From positions 1 through 14,366 of the forward strand of contig JALOMK010000017.1 in the NCBI GenBank assembly GCA_025455505.1: 14,366 nt of DNA, in the 5' to 3' direction. The notes under the pieces are model-generated. The model was not told the origin of the DNA, ran no database searches, and was given only the letters and a program-made list of their open reading frames with translations. Positions within the stretch are counted from its first letter, which is position 1; each line of letters begins with the position of its first letter. Source of the DNA: Bacteroidales bacterium (GTDB lineage: Bacteria; Bacteroidota; Bacteroidia; Bacteroidales; VadinHA17). Positions 1 through 7,651 of this stretch are shown here, in pieces. The position numbers and the translations under genes are program-made.

Positions 1-1
1 C

Positions 2-295
2 GCCGTGGCCGGCAGCAATGCACGGTTCGACGAGACCTTCAACGACAAGGTTGTGATCGCCGGCTTCGTCGAGCAACACGTGCACCCGGTGCTGGCGGCC
101 TTGACGATGAATACCAAGGTTATCTCGATCGAGGACTGGGACGCGATCGACGGCTTCTCGCCGGCGGTGCGCAACGACAAGGACTACCAGAAGCGCCTGA
201 AGGCGGCGCTCGCCGCCCACAAGGACAAGAGCAAGCCCTTCATCACCTGGGGCTACCACCATTATTTCCACGGCGACATGTCGCGCGATTTGCTG
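2..295 (+). CDS. Amidohydrolase family fragment (both ends missing), probably foreign to the rest of the window
   Basis: About 97 residues in the same frame as the downstream DUF4832 segment. The visible motifs are a 'VVIAGFVEQHVHP' stretch, where HVH fits the HxH metal-binding motif that follows the first strand in amidohydrolases of the YtcJ/amidohydrolase-3 type, and a later 'WGYHHYFHGDMSR' stretch. The open frame reaches the window edge, so the GTG at position 5 need not be a real start. Base composition and codon use are strongly GC-rich (GCC, GGC, GTC and CTG dominate), unlike every other gene here. This resembles proteobacterial coding sequence. The fragment stops abruptly at about residue 97 and continues as an unrelated protein, so it is not a complete enzyme. 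Family assignment is from motif memory and is moderately secure; the taxonomic source is inferred. Confidence 0.55.
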
Positions 296-305
296 GCTTC
301 CACAA
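290..305. other. Probable chimeric junction between unrelated sequences
   Basis: Left of about 296 the translation reads as an amidohydrolase (…HGDMSRDLL) in GC-rich codons. Right of about 300 it reads as DUF4832 (…SESEKKELLKYSLEK) in AT-richer codons. The frame is kept, which happens by chance one time in three. There is no transposase, recombinase, tRNA or attachment-like repeat at the switch. A fused protein of two half-domains makes no structural sense, so an assembly or library artefact is the simplest reading. Confidence 0.55.
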
Positions 306-1057
306 AATCGGAATCCGAGAAAAAGGAATTGCTGAAATATTCTCTTGAAAAGGGCTGCTCGCTGCGCGACGACAGCCCGATGGTGCAGGGTTATATGCAG
401 AACGAGCTCAGTACCTGGACCGTCAGGCACCCGGAGTTTTTCGCTGAGGTTTATAAATACAGGCCCACCGTGTTTGAACTGGAACACTATGGGAAAGTAA
501 AATCGAACGGGTACTGGCCCGGCAAAAACGGAGCCGGAATAATTCCGGAGTACAAGGTAAGCGGCGCCGATGTTTTTCGCAACGCGGTGAGGATCATTCA
601 TCCGACCTATGTAGGCTTTCACGGATACCTGGGTGAATGGCTGGCGGACAATCCTGAATTTACGAAAGAGATGCTGAATATGTGCGGTTACTGGTATTTC
701 CCCCGATCAGTAACCACAACCAGTAACACTAAGGCGGATCTTTCGTTCGAAATAGAGTGGCTTAATAAGGGTGTGGCACCAGCCTATGCATCCTATATTC
801 TCAAAGGAAGACTTATCCCGCTGAACAGCGATTCGGGTTCAATTGATTTCCAGGCCGGCGACTCGGGAAACAAAAACTGGCTGCCTGGCAGGGTTTCAAC
901 TGAAAAGTATTCAGCAAAGATCACCGGGAAACCCCGGGGCGTGTACTGGCTCTCAATACAGCTCTTTGATCCGGAATCGGAAAGACCAGTTGATATCGGC
1001 TTAAAAGAGACAAGGGAGCTTAACGGCTACTACCTGCTTCAGAAAATAACCTTTTAG
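296..1057 (+). CDS. DUF4832-type protein, C-terminal portion (5' end lost at the junction)
   Basis: About 253 residues ending in TAG at 1055-1057. The stretch from 'KELLKYSLEKGCSLRDDSPMV' through 'FELEHYG', 'HPTYVGFHGYLGEWLADNPEF' and 'NMCGYWYFPRSV' has the look of DUF4832. These are beta-galactosidase-like (alpha/beta)8-barrel proteins often found next to glycan-degradation genes in Bacteroidota. A beta-sandwich-like tail follows from about 'DLSFEIEWLNKGVAPAY' to the end. The N-terminal half expected for the family, including any signal peptide, is absent because the frame switches at about 296 to an amidohydrolase fragment. Base composition matches the rest of the locus. The gene ends 281 bp before the GH92 operon on the same strand; a small hairpin follows at 1081, so it is probably a separate transcription unit. 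Substrate unknown. Confidence 0.6.
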   Translation, partial: ASTKSESEKKELLKYSLEKGCSLRDDSPMVQGYMQNELSTWTVRHPEFFAEVYKYRPTVFELEHYGKVKSNGYWPGKNGAGIIPEYKVSGADVFRNAVRIIHPTYVGFHGYLGEWLADNPEFTKEMLNMCGYWYFPRSVTTTSNTKADLSFEIEWLNKGVAPAYASYILKGRLIPLNSDSGSIDFQAGDSGNKNWLPGRVSTEKYSAKITGKPRGVYWLSIQLFDPESERPVDIGLKETRELNGYYLLQKITF

Positions 1058-1080
1058 AATTCGTATCGATGATAAGCCGT

Positions 1081-1103
1081 GACAAGCAAAGACCTTGTCT
1101 TTT
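1081..1103 (+). terminator. Short hairpin with T-run after the DUF4832 gene
   Basis: GACAAG (1081-1086) pairs with CTTGTC (1094-1099) around a 7-nt loop and is followed by TTTT (1100-1103). It lies 24 bp past the stop codon at 1057. The stem is only 6 bp, so it is a weak intrinsic-terminator candidate. Confidence 0.4.
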
Positions 1104-1188
1104 ATGAATTCCGGGTTGTGCATGAAGGTTTTTTCATTGAAAGGCAGATGCAGAGGACTTGTTTTGTATAAATTCCGGGATATGCACG
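1094..1188 (+). repeat. Pair of imperfect 31-bp direct repeats
   Basis: Copy 1 is 1094-1124 and copy 2 is 1158-1188. They match at 25 of 31 positions by eye and share the core AATTCCGGG followed by T-x-TGCA. The start-to-start distance is 64 bp. They lie between the DUF4832 terminator and the TTAAT array upstream of the GH92 operon. They could be a second regulator's sites or a small duplication. I did not find the core motif as a third intergenic copy in the window. Confidence 0.5.
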
Positions 1189-1193
1189 TCGTT

Positions 1194-1226
1194 TTATGCA
1201 ATTATTAATCTAATATTAATTGCAGG
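1194..1226 (+). promoter_or_regulatory. Three-unit 11-bp-spaced TTAAT array upstream of the GH92 operon
   Basis: Units begin at 1194 (TTATGC), 1205 (TTAATC) and 1216 (TTAATT), exactly 11 bp apart. TGCAATTA (1197-1204) and TAATTGCA (1217-1224) also form an 8-bp inverted repeat over the same block. The array ends about 118 bp before the GH92 start codon at 1339. Similar runs occur at 7496-7522 and 13200-13257. The 11-bp direct-repeat spacing is what SARP/OmpR-type winged helices read, so it is a candidate operator for the regulator at 10458-13019. This is inference. Confidence 0.45.
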
Positions 1227-1252
1227 ATACCCTCTGTTTTTCTTCGATCTGT

Positions 1253-1260
1253 TATTTTTA
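1253..1260 (+). promoter_or_regulatory. Candidate -7 promoter element for the GH92 operon
   Basis: TATTTTTA matches the Bacteroidota -7 consensus TAnnTTTG at 7 of 8 positions and lies 33 bp after the TTAAT array and 78 bp before the start codon. No convincing -33 TTTG is seen at the usual distance, as might be expected for an activator-dependent promoter. Weak evidence in AT-rich DNA. Confidence 0.25.
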
Positions 1261-1338
1261 TCCCGGCCATCTGCTGTTAACCTTCCGGCTCATGCAGCCC
1301 GATAGCCCGTAAATAAATTAATTATAGCCCAGACTGCT

Positions 1339-3606
1339 ATGCATACTCTAAGAAATGCTTTGATTCTAATAGCTACAGCCGTTGTTATTGGTTCCTGTAA
1401 GGACTACCAGACTGAAACCACGGAACCCGTTGACCTTGTTAATCCATACATGGGGAACATAAGCCACCTTCTTGTGCCTACATTCCCGACAATACACCTG
1501 CCGAACAGCCTCCTCCGCGTTTATCCGGAAAGAAGGGACTATACGGGCCGCCTGTTGCATGGGTTGCCCCTGATGATAACAAGCCACCGCGGTAGTTCTG
1601 CGTTCAACCTGAGTCCGTTCCAGGGCGATCAGAATGACATGAAACCGGTTGTCAGCTACAGCTATGATCTCGAGAAAATAACACCCTATTCTTATAGTGT
1701 TTTCCTTGACGAACAACAGACCGGGATATCTTATGCAGTGTCTCACCAGTCGGCCATGTATGAGATCAGGTATTCCGGCAATAAGCCCTCGTACCTGATA
1801 GTCAATTCCCGGAACGGTGAACTGAAGTGGGACGGCAAAGCAGTTTCGGGCTACCAGAATCTTGAGAATAATACCAGGGTTTACATTTACCTTGAACCGG
1901 ATAAAAATCCCCGTACCTCCGGAGTATTGAACAACGGAGCACTGTCAGAAGGAGCTGCTGCAGCTGCCGGGCGAAACGCATGCATTGTACTGTATTACAA
2001 TCCCGGGGATTCAGTTTTAAATGTCAGGTACGGAATTTCATTTATTGACGAGTCACAGGCAAAGAATAACCTCGCAAGGGAGATAAAAGGATTTGACCTC
2101 GGCCTGTTGGCTTCCGCGGGACGGAAGACCTGGAACGAGACCCTTGGAAAAATGAAAGTAAGCGGAGGATCGCCTGATGAACTTGCTGTATTTTACACCT
2201 CGCTTTACAGGACTTACGAGCGGCCGGTTAATATCACCGAGGACGGGAGGTACTTCAGTGCCTTCGACGGCAAAATTCATGATTCGGAAGGAAAGCCGTT
2301 CTACACCGACGACTGGATCTGGGATACATACAGGGCAACACATCCTCTCAGGGTATTGATCGAACCTGAAATGGAAACCGACATAATAAATTCATACCTG
2401 CTGATGGCTGAACAGATGCCCGAAAACTGGATGCCTACTTTCCCCGAGATTACCGGCGACAGCCGCCGGATGAATTCAAATCATGCCGTGGCAACGGCGA
2501 TAGATGCATACAGGAAGGGATTAAGAGGCTTCGACCTTGAAAAAGCATATATATCCTGCATGAAAGGCATAACAGAGAAAACGCTGGCTCCCTGGTCGGG
2601 AAAGCCTGCTGGAGAGCTCGATCGTTTTTACAGGGAGCATGGCTATATTCCCGCACTAAGGGAGGATGAAACAGAAACTATCCCTGAAGTACACTCTTTC
2701 GAACGACGCCAGCCTGTTGCAGTTACCCTCGGCACTGCCTATGATGAATGGTGCCTTGCACAGATCGCAAAGGAACTGGGCAAAACTGAAGACTATAATT
2801 ATTTCCTCAGATCGTCATACAATTATCGTAACCTCTTCAACCCTGAAACCGGCTTCTTTCACCCGAAGGACAGCAAGGGCTCTTTCATAATGCCCTTTGA
2901 CTATAAATTCTCCGGGGGTCAGGGAGCGAGGGGTTATTATGGAGAGAACAATGCCTGGACTTACCGCTGGGATGTGCAGCATAATATCGCTGATCTCATA
3001 TCGCTGATGGGTGGAAATGAGGCTTTTGTTTCGAATCTCGATGCCACATTCACGGAGCCGCTCGGGAAGAGCAAATTTGAGTTCTACGCCCAGCTGCCCG
3101 ATCATACCGGCAATGTCGGCCAGTTCTCGATGGCCAATGAGCCTTCACTTCATATTCCTTACCTGTACAATTATGCCGGTAAGCCCTGGAAGACCCAGAA
3201 AGCGATAAGAACCCTTCTCCATGAATGGTTCAGAAATGATCTCATGGGCATTCCCGGTGATGAAGATGGTGGAGGCACCTCTGCTTTTGTGGTATTTTCC
3301 CAGCTTGGCTTTTACCCTGTCACTCCCGGCATGCCTGTTTACAATATTGGCAGTCCTGTCTTTGAGGAAGCTGAAATGAGCCTTGCAAATGGCAAGGTGT
3401 TTAAAATCAAAGCAATAAACTGCTCGTTCGACAACAAGTACATACAGTCGGCAAGGCTTAACGGTAAAGAGTGGAATAAAACCTGGTTCAGCCACGATGA
3501 CATTAAAGACGGCGGAGTTCTGGAGCTTGTAATGGGGAATAAGGCTAATACCTCCTGGGGAAGCGGCCCGGAGGCAGCACCTCCTTCTGAAGGCAGTATG
3601 CATTGA
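1339..3606 (+). CDS. GH92 family exo-alpha-mannosidase, divergent subgroup, lipoprotein
   Basis: 755 residues, full length for GH92, whose members are calcium-dependent inverting exo-alpha-mannosidases. The N-terminus has a lipoprotein signal with lipobox V-I-G-S-C (Cys20) followed by K-D, so it is membrane-anchored and perhaps surface-exposed. The N-terminal beta-sandwich domain is about residues 28-265 and the (alpha/alpha)6 catalytic domain about 270-740. Catalytic-domain landmarks are WDTYR (328-332), NEPS (600-603, Glu601 the expected catalytic acid), PYLYNYAGKPWKTQ (607-620) and GDEDGGG (640-646). It departs from the usual family pattern: the WDWCSGYHY…HLSGTG block is absent, replaced by a 'FPTIHLPNSLLRVYPERRDYTG' type segment (49-70). 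The motif usually read as HGNEPSHH is ANEPSLH, and NxDCGQMSAW is replaced by DEDGGGTSAF. These changes sit around the active site, so linkage preference probably differs from the next gene. First gene of a two-gene operon, 32 bp before the second GH92. Confidence 0.93.
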   Translation: MHTLRNALILIATAVVIGSCKDYQTETTEPVDLVNPYMGNISHLLVPTFPTIHLPNSLLRVYPERRDYTGRLLHGLPLMITSHRGSSAFNLSPFQGDQNDMKPVVSYSYDLEKITPYSYSVFLDEQQTGISYAVSHQSAMYEIRYSGNKPSYLIVNSRNGELKWDGKAVSGYQNLENNTRVYIYLEPDKNPRTSGVLNNGALSEGAAAAAGRNACIVLYYNPGDSVLNVRYGISFIDESQAKNNLAREIKGFDLGLLASAGRKTWNETLGKMKVSGGSPDELAVFYTSLYRTYERPVNITEDGRYFSAFDGKIHDSEGKPFYTDDWIWDTYRATHPLRVLIEPEMETDIINSYLLMAEQMPENWMPTFPEITGDSRRMNSNHAVATAIDAYRKGLRGFDLEKAYISCMKGITEKTLAPWSGKPAGELDRFYREHGYIPALREDETETIPEVHSFERRQPVAVTLGTAYDEWCLAQIAKELGKTEDYNYFLRSSYNYRNLFNPETGFFHPKDSKGSFIMPFDYKFSGGQGARGYYGENNAWTYRWDVQHNIADLISLMGGNEAFVSNLDATFTEPLGKSKFEFYAQLPDHTGNVGQFSMANEPSLHIPYLYNYAGKPWKTQKAIRTLLHEWFRNDLMGIPGDEDGGGTSAFVVFSQLGFYPVTPGMPVYNIGSPVFEEAEMSLANGKVFKIKAINCSFDNKYIQSARLNGKEWNKTWFSHDDIKDGGVLELVMGNKANTSWGSGPEAAPPSEGSMH

Positions 3607-3638
3607 CTACTGATAAATCTTAAACAAACTCATCCTGT

Positions 3639-5882
3639 ATGTCCGGCAAGGGTATAAAATGTAATTTCAGCCTGATAAAGCTTAGCCTTCTGTTACTGAT
3701 CTGTATAGGGACAAATGAATATTCCGGGGCACAGAAAATAACACAGTTTGTTGATCCTCTTATCGGATCAGGAGGTCATGGACATGTATTTGTCGGGGCA
3801 AGCGTGCCATTTGGCGCGGTGCAACTTGGTCCGAACAACATTTATAAAGGCTGGGACTGGTGTTCGGGGTATCATTATTCCGATAGCCTGATAATAGGGT
3901 TTTCACATTTGCACCTCAGCGGTACAGGCATTGGGGATCTTGGAGACGTATTAATCATGCCGGTTCCCGGGGAATTGAAGCTGGATAAAGGCAGGCAGGA
4001 ATTCCCTCACAATGGATATTTAAGCACTTTCAGCCACAAAAATGAGGTTGTCAGGCCCGGATATTATTCCGTAAAACTCGATAACGGAGTGGCAGTTGAA
4101 CTGACAGCTTCCGAGAGGGTGGGCTTTCATAAATATTTTTTCCCGAAAGGAAGGGAGGCCCATCTGATTATTGACCTGAAGGAAGGAATCAACGACAAAA
4201 GCACCGATACTTACCTGGAACAGACAGATGAATTTACGCTTAAGGGATACCGTTTTTCATCGGGATGGGCTAAGAAACAACAGGTCTTTTTTGCTATCCG
4301 TTCGTCAAAACCCATAAAAGACCTGGTGATTTTTAACGAAGATAAACCGCTCCCAGGGAAGAAGGGGCAGGGCAATTCGGTGAAAGGAGTGCTGGGATTT
4401 ATTGAAGGTGATCTTGTTCAGTTAAAAGTGGGCATTTCGCCAGTAAGTGCCGAAAATGCACTTGCCAGCATTGACGCGGAAATTCCGGGCTGGGACTTCA
4501 GCGGGACAGTGAAAGAAGCAGATGCAAAATGGAACAGGGAACTTTCGCGGATCGAAATTCATACAAAGAATCAGTCTGATAAAAGGATCTTCTATACTGC
4601 CCTGTTTCATTCAATGATTCATCCATCGCTGTTTAACGATCATAATGGTTCCTATAAGGGAGCGGACAATAAAATTCATAATGCACCTGCATTTACAAAC
4701 TATTCGATATTTTCAACATGGGATACCTACCGGTCCGAACATTCGTTGTTTGCACTCACTGCTCCTGATCGTGTTAATGACTTCATCAATAGTATTTTAG
4801 CAATTAATGACAGTCAGGGTCATATGCCCATCTGGCACCTTAATGGATATGAAACCGGAACAATGCCGGGCATCAGCAGTCTGCAGATAGTTGCTGAGGC
4901 TTATCTTAAAGGTTTCCGGGGATTTGATGCCGAAAAAGCTTACCAGGCAATAAGAAAAACAGCTATGTCGGACCTGCGCGGGCTCGACTATCTGCGCGAC
5001 ATGAAACCCATTCCGGTGGAAAACAGCGTGGGACGGGGAGTTGCACAGGCTATGGAATTATCAGTATCTGATGGCAGTATAGCTTTAATGGCAAAGGCTT
5101 TAGGTAAAAACGAAGACTATACCTATTTCAGCAGGCGTGCAAAAAACTACCGGCTTTATTATGATCAGTCAGTTGGTTTTTTCAGGGGAATAAGGAGTGA
5201 TGGTACCCGCAATCCGGAGTTTTACCCGTTCAGATCTACAAAGCCCTGGGCTGCCGATTATGCCGAAGGCAATGCCTGGCAATACTTATGGCTTGCTCCA
5301 CAGGATGTACCGGGTTTAATTGATTTCCTGGGGGGGAAAGATATTTTTAATGCAAGACTCGATAGTTTCTTTACTCTGAAATCCAATGATAGTTCAGAGG
5401 TTCTGGTTGATCTTACTGGTCTTATAGGTCAGTACGCCCATGGCAATGAACCAAGCCATCACATAGCATACTTGTACGCTTATTCAGGTCAGCAGTGGAA
5501 AACGGCAGAGAAAGTCCGTTATATAATGAAGGAGTTTTATCACGACGACCCCGACGGCGTGATTGGAAACGAGGATTGCGGCCAGATGTCGGCCTGGTAC
5601 ATTTTTTCATCTCTGGGTTTTTACCCCGTGTTCCCGGCATCCGGTGACTATGTGCTTGGAAGCCCCCTGTTTGATAAAGCAACCATCACTCTGCCTGACG
5701 GGAAGAAATTTACAGTTGAAGCTCTGAATAACAGCCCCGAAAACATCTATATCAGTGATGTGGAATTGAACGGGCGGAAACACTCCAAAGGCACTATCAG
5801 CCACCAGGATATCTTAAATGGGGGGCTTTTAAGAATTGTGATGACAAGCAAACCGGGAAATAGCTTCGGTGGAATACCGTAA
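3639..5882 (+). CDS. GH92 family exo-alpha-mannosidase, canonical form, secreted
   Basis: 747 residues. The N-terminus has a basic region, a hydrophobic core (about 14-25) and a likely signal peptidase I site after SGA (29-31), giving a periplasmic or exported protein. The mature protein starts with QKITQFVDPLIGSGGHGH, the typical GH92 opening. Further family blocks are GWDWCSGYHYSDS (71-83), HLHLSGTG (90-97), WDTYRSEH (361-368), HGNEPSHHIAYLY (601-613, Glu604 the expected catalytic acid) and GNEDCGQMSAW (643-653). All key family motifs are intact. It should release mannose from non-reducing alpha-mannosides in a calcium-dependent, inverting reaction; the linkage cannot be read from sequence here. 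It follows the first GH92 by 32 bp and shares its promoter. The two proteins differ most in the N-terminal substrate-pocket region, so they probably act on different linkages of the same glycan. Confidence 0.96.
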   Translation: MSGKGIKCNFSLIKLSLLLLICIGTNEYSGAQKITQFVDPLIGSGGHGHVFVGASVPFGAVQLGPNNIYKGWDWCSGYHYSDSLIIGFSHLHLSGTGIGDLGDVLIMPVPGELKLDKGRQEFPHNGYLSTFSHKNEVVRPGYYSVKLDNGVAVELTASERVGFHKYFFPKGREAHLIIDLKEGINDKSTDTYLEQTDEFTLKGYRFSSGWAKKQQVFFAIRSSKPIKDLVIFNEDKPLPGKKGQGNSVKGVLGFIEGDLVQLKVGISPVSAENALASIDAEIPGWDFSGTVKEADAKWNRELSRIEIHTKNQSDKRIFYTALFHSMIHPSLFNDHNGSYKGADNKIHNAPAFTNYSIFSTWDTYRSEHSLFALTAPDRVNDFINSILAINDSQGHMPIWHLNGYETGTMPGISSLQIVAEAYLKGFRGFDAEKAYQAIRKTAMSDLRGLDYLRDMKPIPVENSVGRGVAQAMELSVSDGSIALMAKALGKNEDYTYFSRRAKNYRLYYDQSVGFFRGIRSDGTRNPEFYPFRSTKPWAADYAEGNAWQYLWLAPQDVPGLIDFLGGKDIFNARLDSFFTLKSNDSSEVLVDLTGLIGQYAHGNEPSHHIAYLYAYSGQQWKTAEKVRYIMKEFYHDDPDGVIGNEDCGQMSAWYIFSSLGFYPVFPASGDYVLGSPLFDKATITLPDGKKFTVEALNNSPENIYISDVELNGRKHSKGTISHQDILNGGLLRIVMTSKPGNSFGGIP

Positions 5883-5948
5883 GAGTAGCATTTGCGGCAT
5901 TTGCCTTTTCGGAATTCCTGACTTTGTTTTTTTCTGAGTATTCTGTTC

Positions 5949-5971
5949 CGGTACCAGGCTGCCCGGTATTG
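5949..5971. terminator. Weak hairpin in the convergent gap between GH92 and sulfatase genes
   Basis: Within the 137-bp gap between two convergent genes, GGTACC and GGTATT arms pair around GG-CTG-CC with one internal mismatch and two G-T pairs. There is no adjacent clean T-run on either strand, though a 7-T stretch lies just to the left near 5930. The position suits a shared terminator but the structure is imperfect. Confidence 0.25.
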
Positions 5972-6019
5972 AGAGTTCAGGTTTTGTTATTGACCAGATG
6001 TAAATTGTTTATTTCTGAT

Positions 6020-7405
6020 TCATTTAACTGACTTCAGGAAGTTTTCATATTTTTTGATCATTTCACTCTTGATTTCCGGGTACTTTGACGACAGATCAAT
6101 GCTTTCAGTACGATCATTTTCAAGATCGAATAGCAGCATCTCCCCGGACATCTTCTCAGGTTTTATTCCGGGATAGGCAGCCGGGGTGAACTGTGCTGCA
6201 GGGGCAATTATTGTTGTACCGTCAGGCCCTCTCGGATCTTTCCAGTTTTCAAGATCCGTGCTTTTGTAATAGTCAGGCGTTACTACAAACAGCTTCCACC
6301 TGCCATCGCGTATTGTCTTTATCTGCCTGTCCTTCATTGAGAAGATCGGGTTGTGAGCCATCTGTTTACCTCTTAGCAGCGGCATGATATCCTGCCCGTC
6401 GAGGATTATGCCGGGATCGGCTTTGATATCAGTGAGCCCCATTACTGTAGGGAGGATATCCGGTGACCAGCAGGGGCTGGAGACTGTCAGGTTCTTCTGC
6501 AGTTTCTTCGGATATCTTATTATAAAAGGAACGCGTATTCCGCCTTCCCAGTTATTTGCCTTCATGCCTTTCAGACCTCCTGTGCTTCCCCCGTACCAGG
6601 GTCCGTTATCCGACATGAAGATGACGATTGTGTTCTCGAGCAGCTTCAGGTCCTCCAGTTCTTTTATAATCATCCCTGTCGACCAGTCGAGCTCCCTGAT
6701 TGCGGCGGCGTAGAGTTCGCTGGGAGTGCCCCCTGTATAGAATTCCGGAGAGGCAGCGAGAGGCTTGTGCGGCATTGCATGGGCCAGGTAAAGGAAAAAG
6801 GGTGACTTGCTGTTTCGCCTGATGAAATCAAGGGCTTTGTATGTGTATTTTTTCGTAAGGAGGTTTTGATCCACAGGATATTCAACGGTGTCCATGTTTT
6901 CAATAAGCTGCACCGGGCGCATGTCATTTGAATACAGGATCCCGTAATATTCATCGAAACCATGTTTCACCGGGGAAAATTCGGGTTTATGCCCGAGGTG
7001 CCATTTCCCTATGCATTTGGTGCTATAGCCTGCCGACTGGAAGATCTCTCCCATTGTAACTTCAGATGCCGGAAGGCCGGGATCATCAATTCCTGCATCG
7101 GGAGCAGGATTCTGCACCATCCCGTGCCTTAGTGGAAACCTGCCGGTGAGCAGGGTGGCCCTCGATGGAGCGCTATAGGGCGTAGGTACATAAAAATCAG
7201 TGAAACGCACTCCCTCGGAGGCAAGCCTGTCGATGCTGCCGGTTTTTACCTGGCTGCTGTTGTAGCAGGAGATGTCTCCGTATCCCATATCGTCGGCCAG
7301 GATTATCACAAGGTTTGGTTTTGAAACCTTTTCTCCTGTTGCTGTTACCGCGGAAGGAATGACAGCCCCCGCGAGAATTGATGCTATCCTGATTTTGCTT
7401 CTCAT
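6020..7405 (-). CDS. Serine-type S1 sulfatase, arylsulfatase-A-like
   Basis: 461 residues from the ATG at 7405. A GTG at 7432 would add nine residues but is less likely; the ATG form starts MRSKIRIASILAGAVIPSAV, a normal signal peptide, so the enzyme is exported. Metal-binding residues come early in ILADDMGYGD (Asp38/39). The formylglycine motif is S-A-P-S-R (Ser78 to Arg82) followed by ATLLTGR, so the residue to be modified is serine and an anaerobic-type radical-SAM maturase (anSME) is required. GKWHLG (133-138), HAMPHKP and MSDNGPW (Asp266, Asn267) are the other sulfatase landmarks. The block TMGEIFQSAGYSTKCIGKWHLG is arylsulfatase-A/GALNS-like. It hydrolyses a sulfate ester; the sugar position is not predictable. 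Monocistronic on the minus strand, convergent with GH92 and divergent from the second sulfatase across an AT-rich control region. No maturase lies in the window. Confidence 0.93.
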   Translation of the reverse strand: MRSKIRIASILAGAVIPSAVTATGEKVSKPNLVIILADDMGYGDISCYNSSQVKTGSIDRLASEGVRFTDFYVPTPYSAPSRATLLTGRFPLRHGMVQNPAPDAGIDDPGLPASEVTMGEIFQSAGYSTKCIGKWHLGHKPEFSPVKHGFDEYYGILYSNDMRPVQLIENMDTVEYPVDQNLLTKKYTYKALDFIRRNSKSPFFLYLAHAMPHKPLAASPEFYTGGTPSELYAAAIRELDWSTGMIIKELEDLKLLENTIVIFMSDNGPWYGGSTGGLKGMKANNWEGGIRVPFIIRYPKKLQKNLTVSSPCWSPDILPTVMGLTDIKADPGIILDGQDIMPLLRGKQMAHNPIFSMKDRQIKTIRDGRWKLFVVTPDYYKSTDLENWKDPRGPDGTTIIAPAAQFTPAAYPGIKPEKMSGEMLLFDLENDRTESIDLSSKYPEIKSEMIKKYENFLKSVK

Positions 7406-7444
7406 AAGCTTTTTTGTATTGACAGTGTTCACTTAATCCTGAAG

Positions 7445-7452
7445 TAAAAATA
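7445..7452 (-). promoter_or_regulatory. Candidate -7 element for the minus-strand sulfatase
   Basis: Read on the minus strand the sequence is TATTTTTA, the same 8-mer as at 1253-1260 and 7 of 8 to the Bacteroidota consensus TAnnTTTG. It lies about 40 bp upstream of the ATG at 7405 and directly beside the TTAA-rich array that begins at 7471. Confidence 0.25.
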
Positions 7453-7470
7453 CAGCTCCGTTTCTTAAAA

Positions 7471-7566
7471 TTAATTGCTTTTTAACTCTTGTTAATTAAG
7501 AAAAGATTAATAATACATTAATCCTGACAATATTAGTTATTGTATTAATTATTAGTTACTTAATTG
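7471..7566. promoter_or_regulatory. TTAA(T) array in the divergent sulfatase promoter region
   Basis: TTAA-type units begin at 7471 and 7482 (11 bp apart), then 7496, 7507 and 7518 (each exactly 11 bp apart: TTAAGA, TTAATA, TTAATC), then 7545 and 7556 (11 bp apart: TTAATT, TTACTT). The run fills most of the 246-bp space between the sulfatase starts at 7405 (minus) and 7652 (plus), so it could serve both directions. The spacing is the same as in the arrays at 1194 and 13200. Because TTAA is palindromic the orientation is not certain. The rest of the region shows no other gene or RNA that I can recognise. Confidence 0.45.
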
Positions 7567-7651
7567 TAGAGAATATCACATATATTCGTATACTGAGCCT
7601 GTGTTAAAATACATAACTGTATATATGAAAGGTAAAATTGCTGTCAGGACG

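Noticed and set aside
1060..1080. A 14-nt match (TATCGATGATAAGC) next to an EcoRI site that recalls a common cloning-vector segment.
   Set aside because: The resemblance is from memory and breaks down after 14 nt. The flanking sequence continues naturally into a hairpin and the repeats, so chance is likely. A vector screen would settle it.
1001..1201. Short minus-strand open frame over the DUF4832 end and the following intergenic repeats.
   Set aside because: No motif or signal is visible, and the open frame runs antisense into the DUF4832 gene's end and through the direct repeats; it looks like chance.
3145..3603. 152-residue open frame on the minus strand inside the first GH92 gene.
   Set aside because: It lies fully antisense to a strongly supported GH92 catalytic domain and shows no recognisable motif or signal; it is a shadow.
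7601..7651. N-terminal extension of the iduronate-2-sulfatase-like gene from the ATG at 7601.
   Set aside because: The extension would place a 17-residue segment ahead of a compact lipoprotein signal and would lie in promoter-like AT-rich DNA; the ATG at 7652 is preferred.
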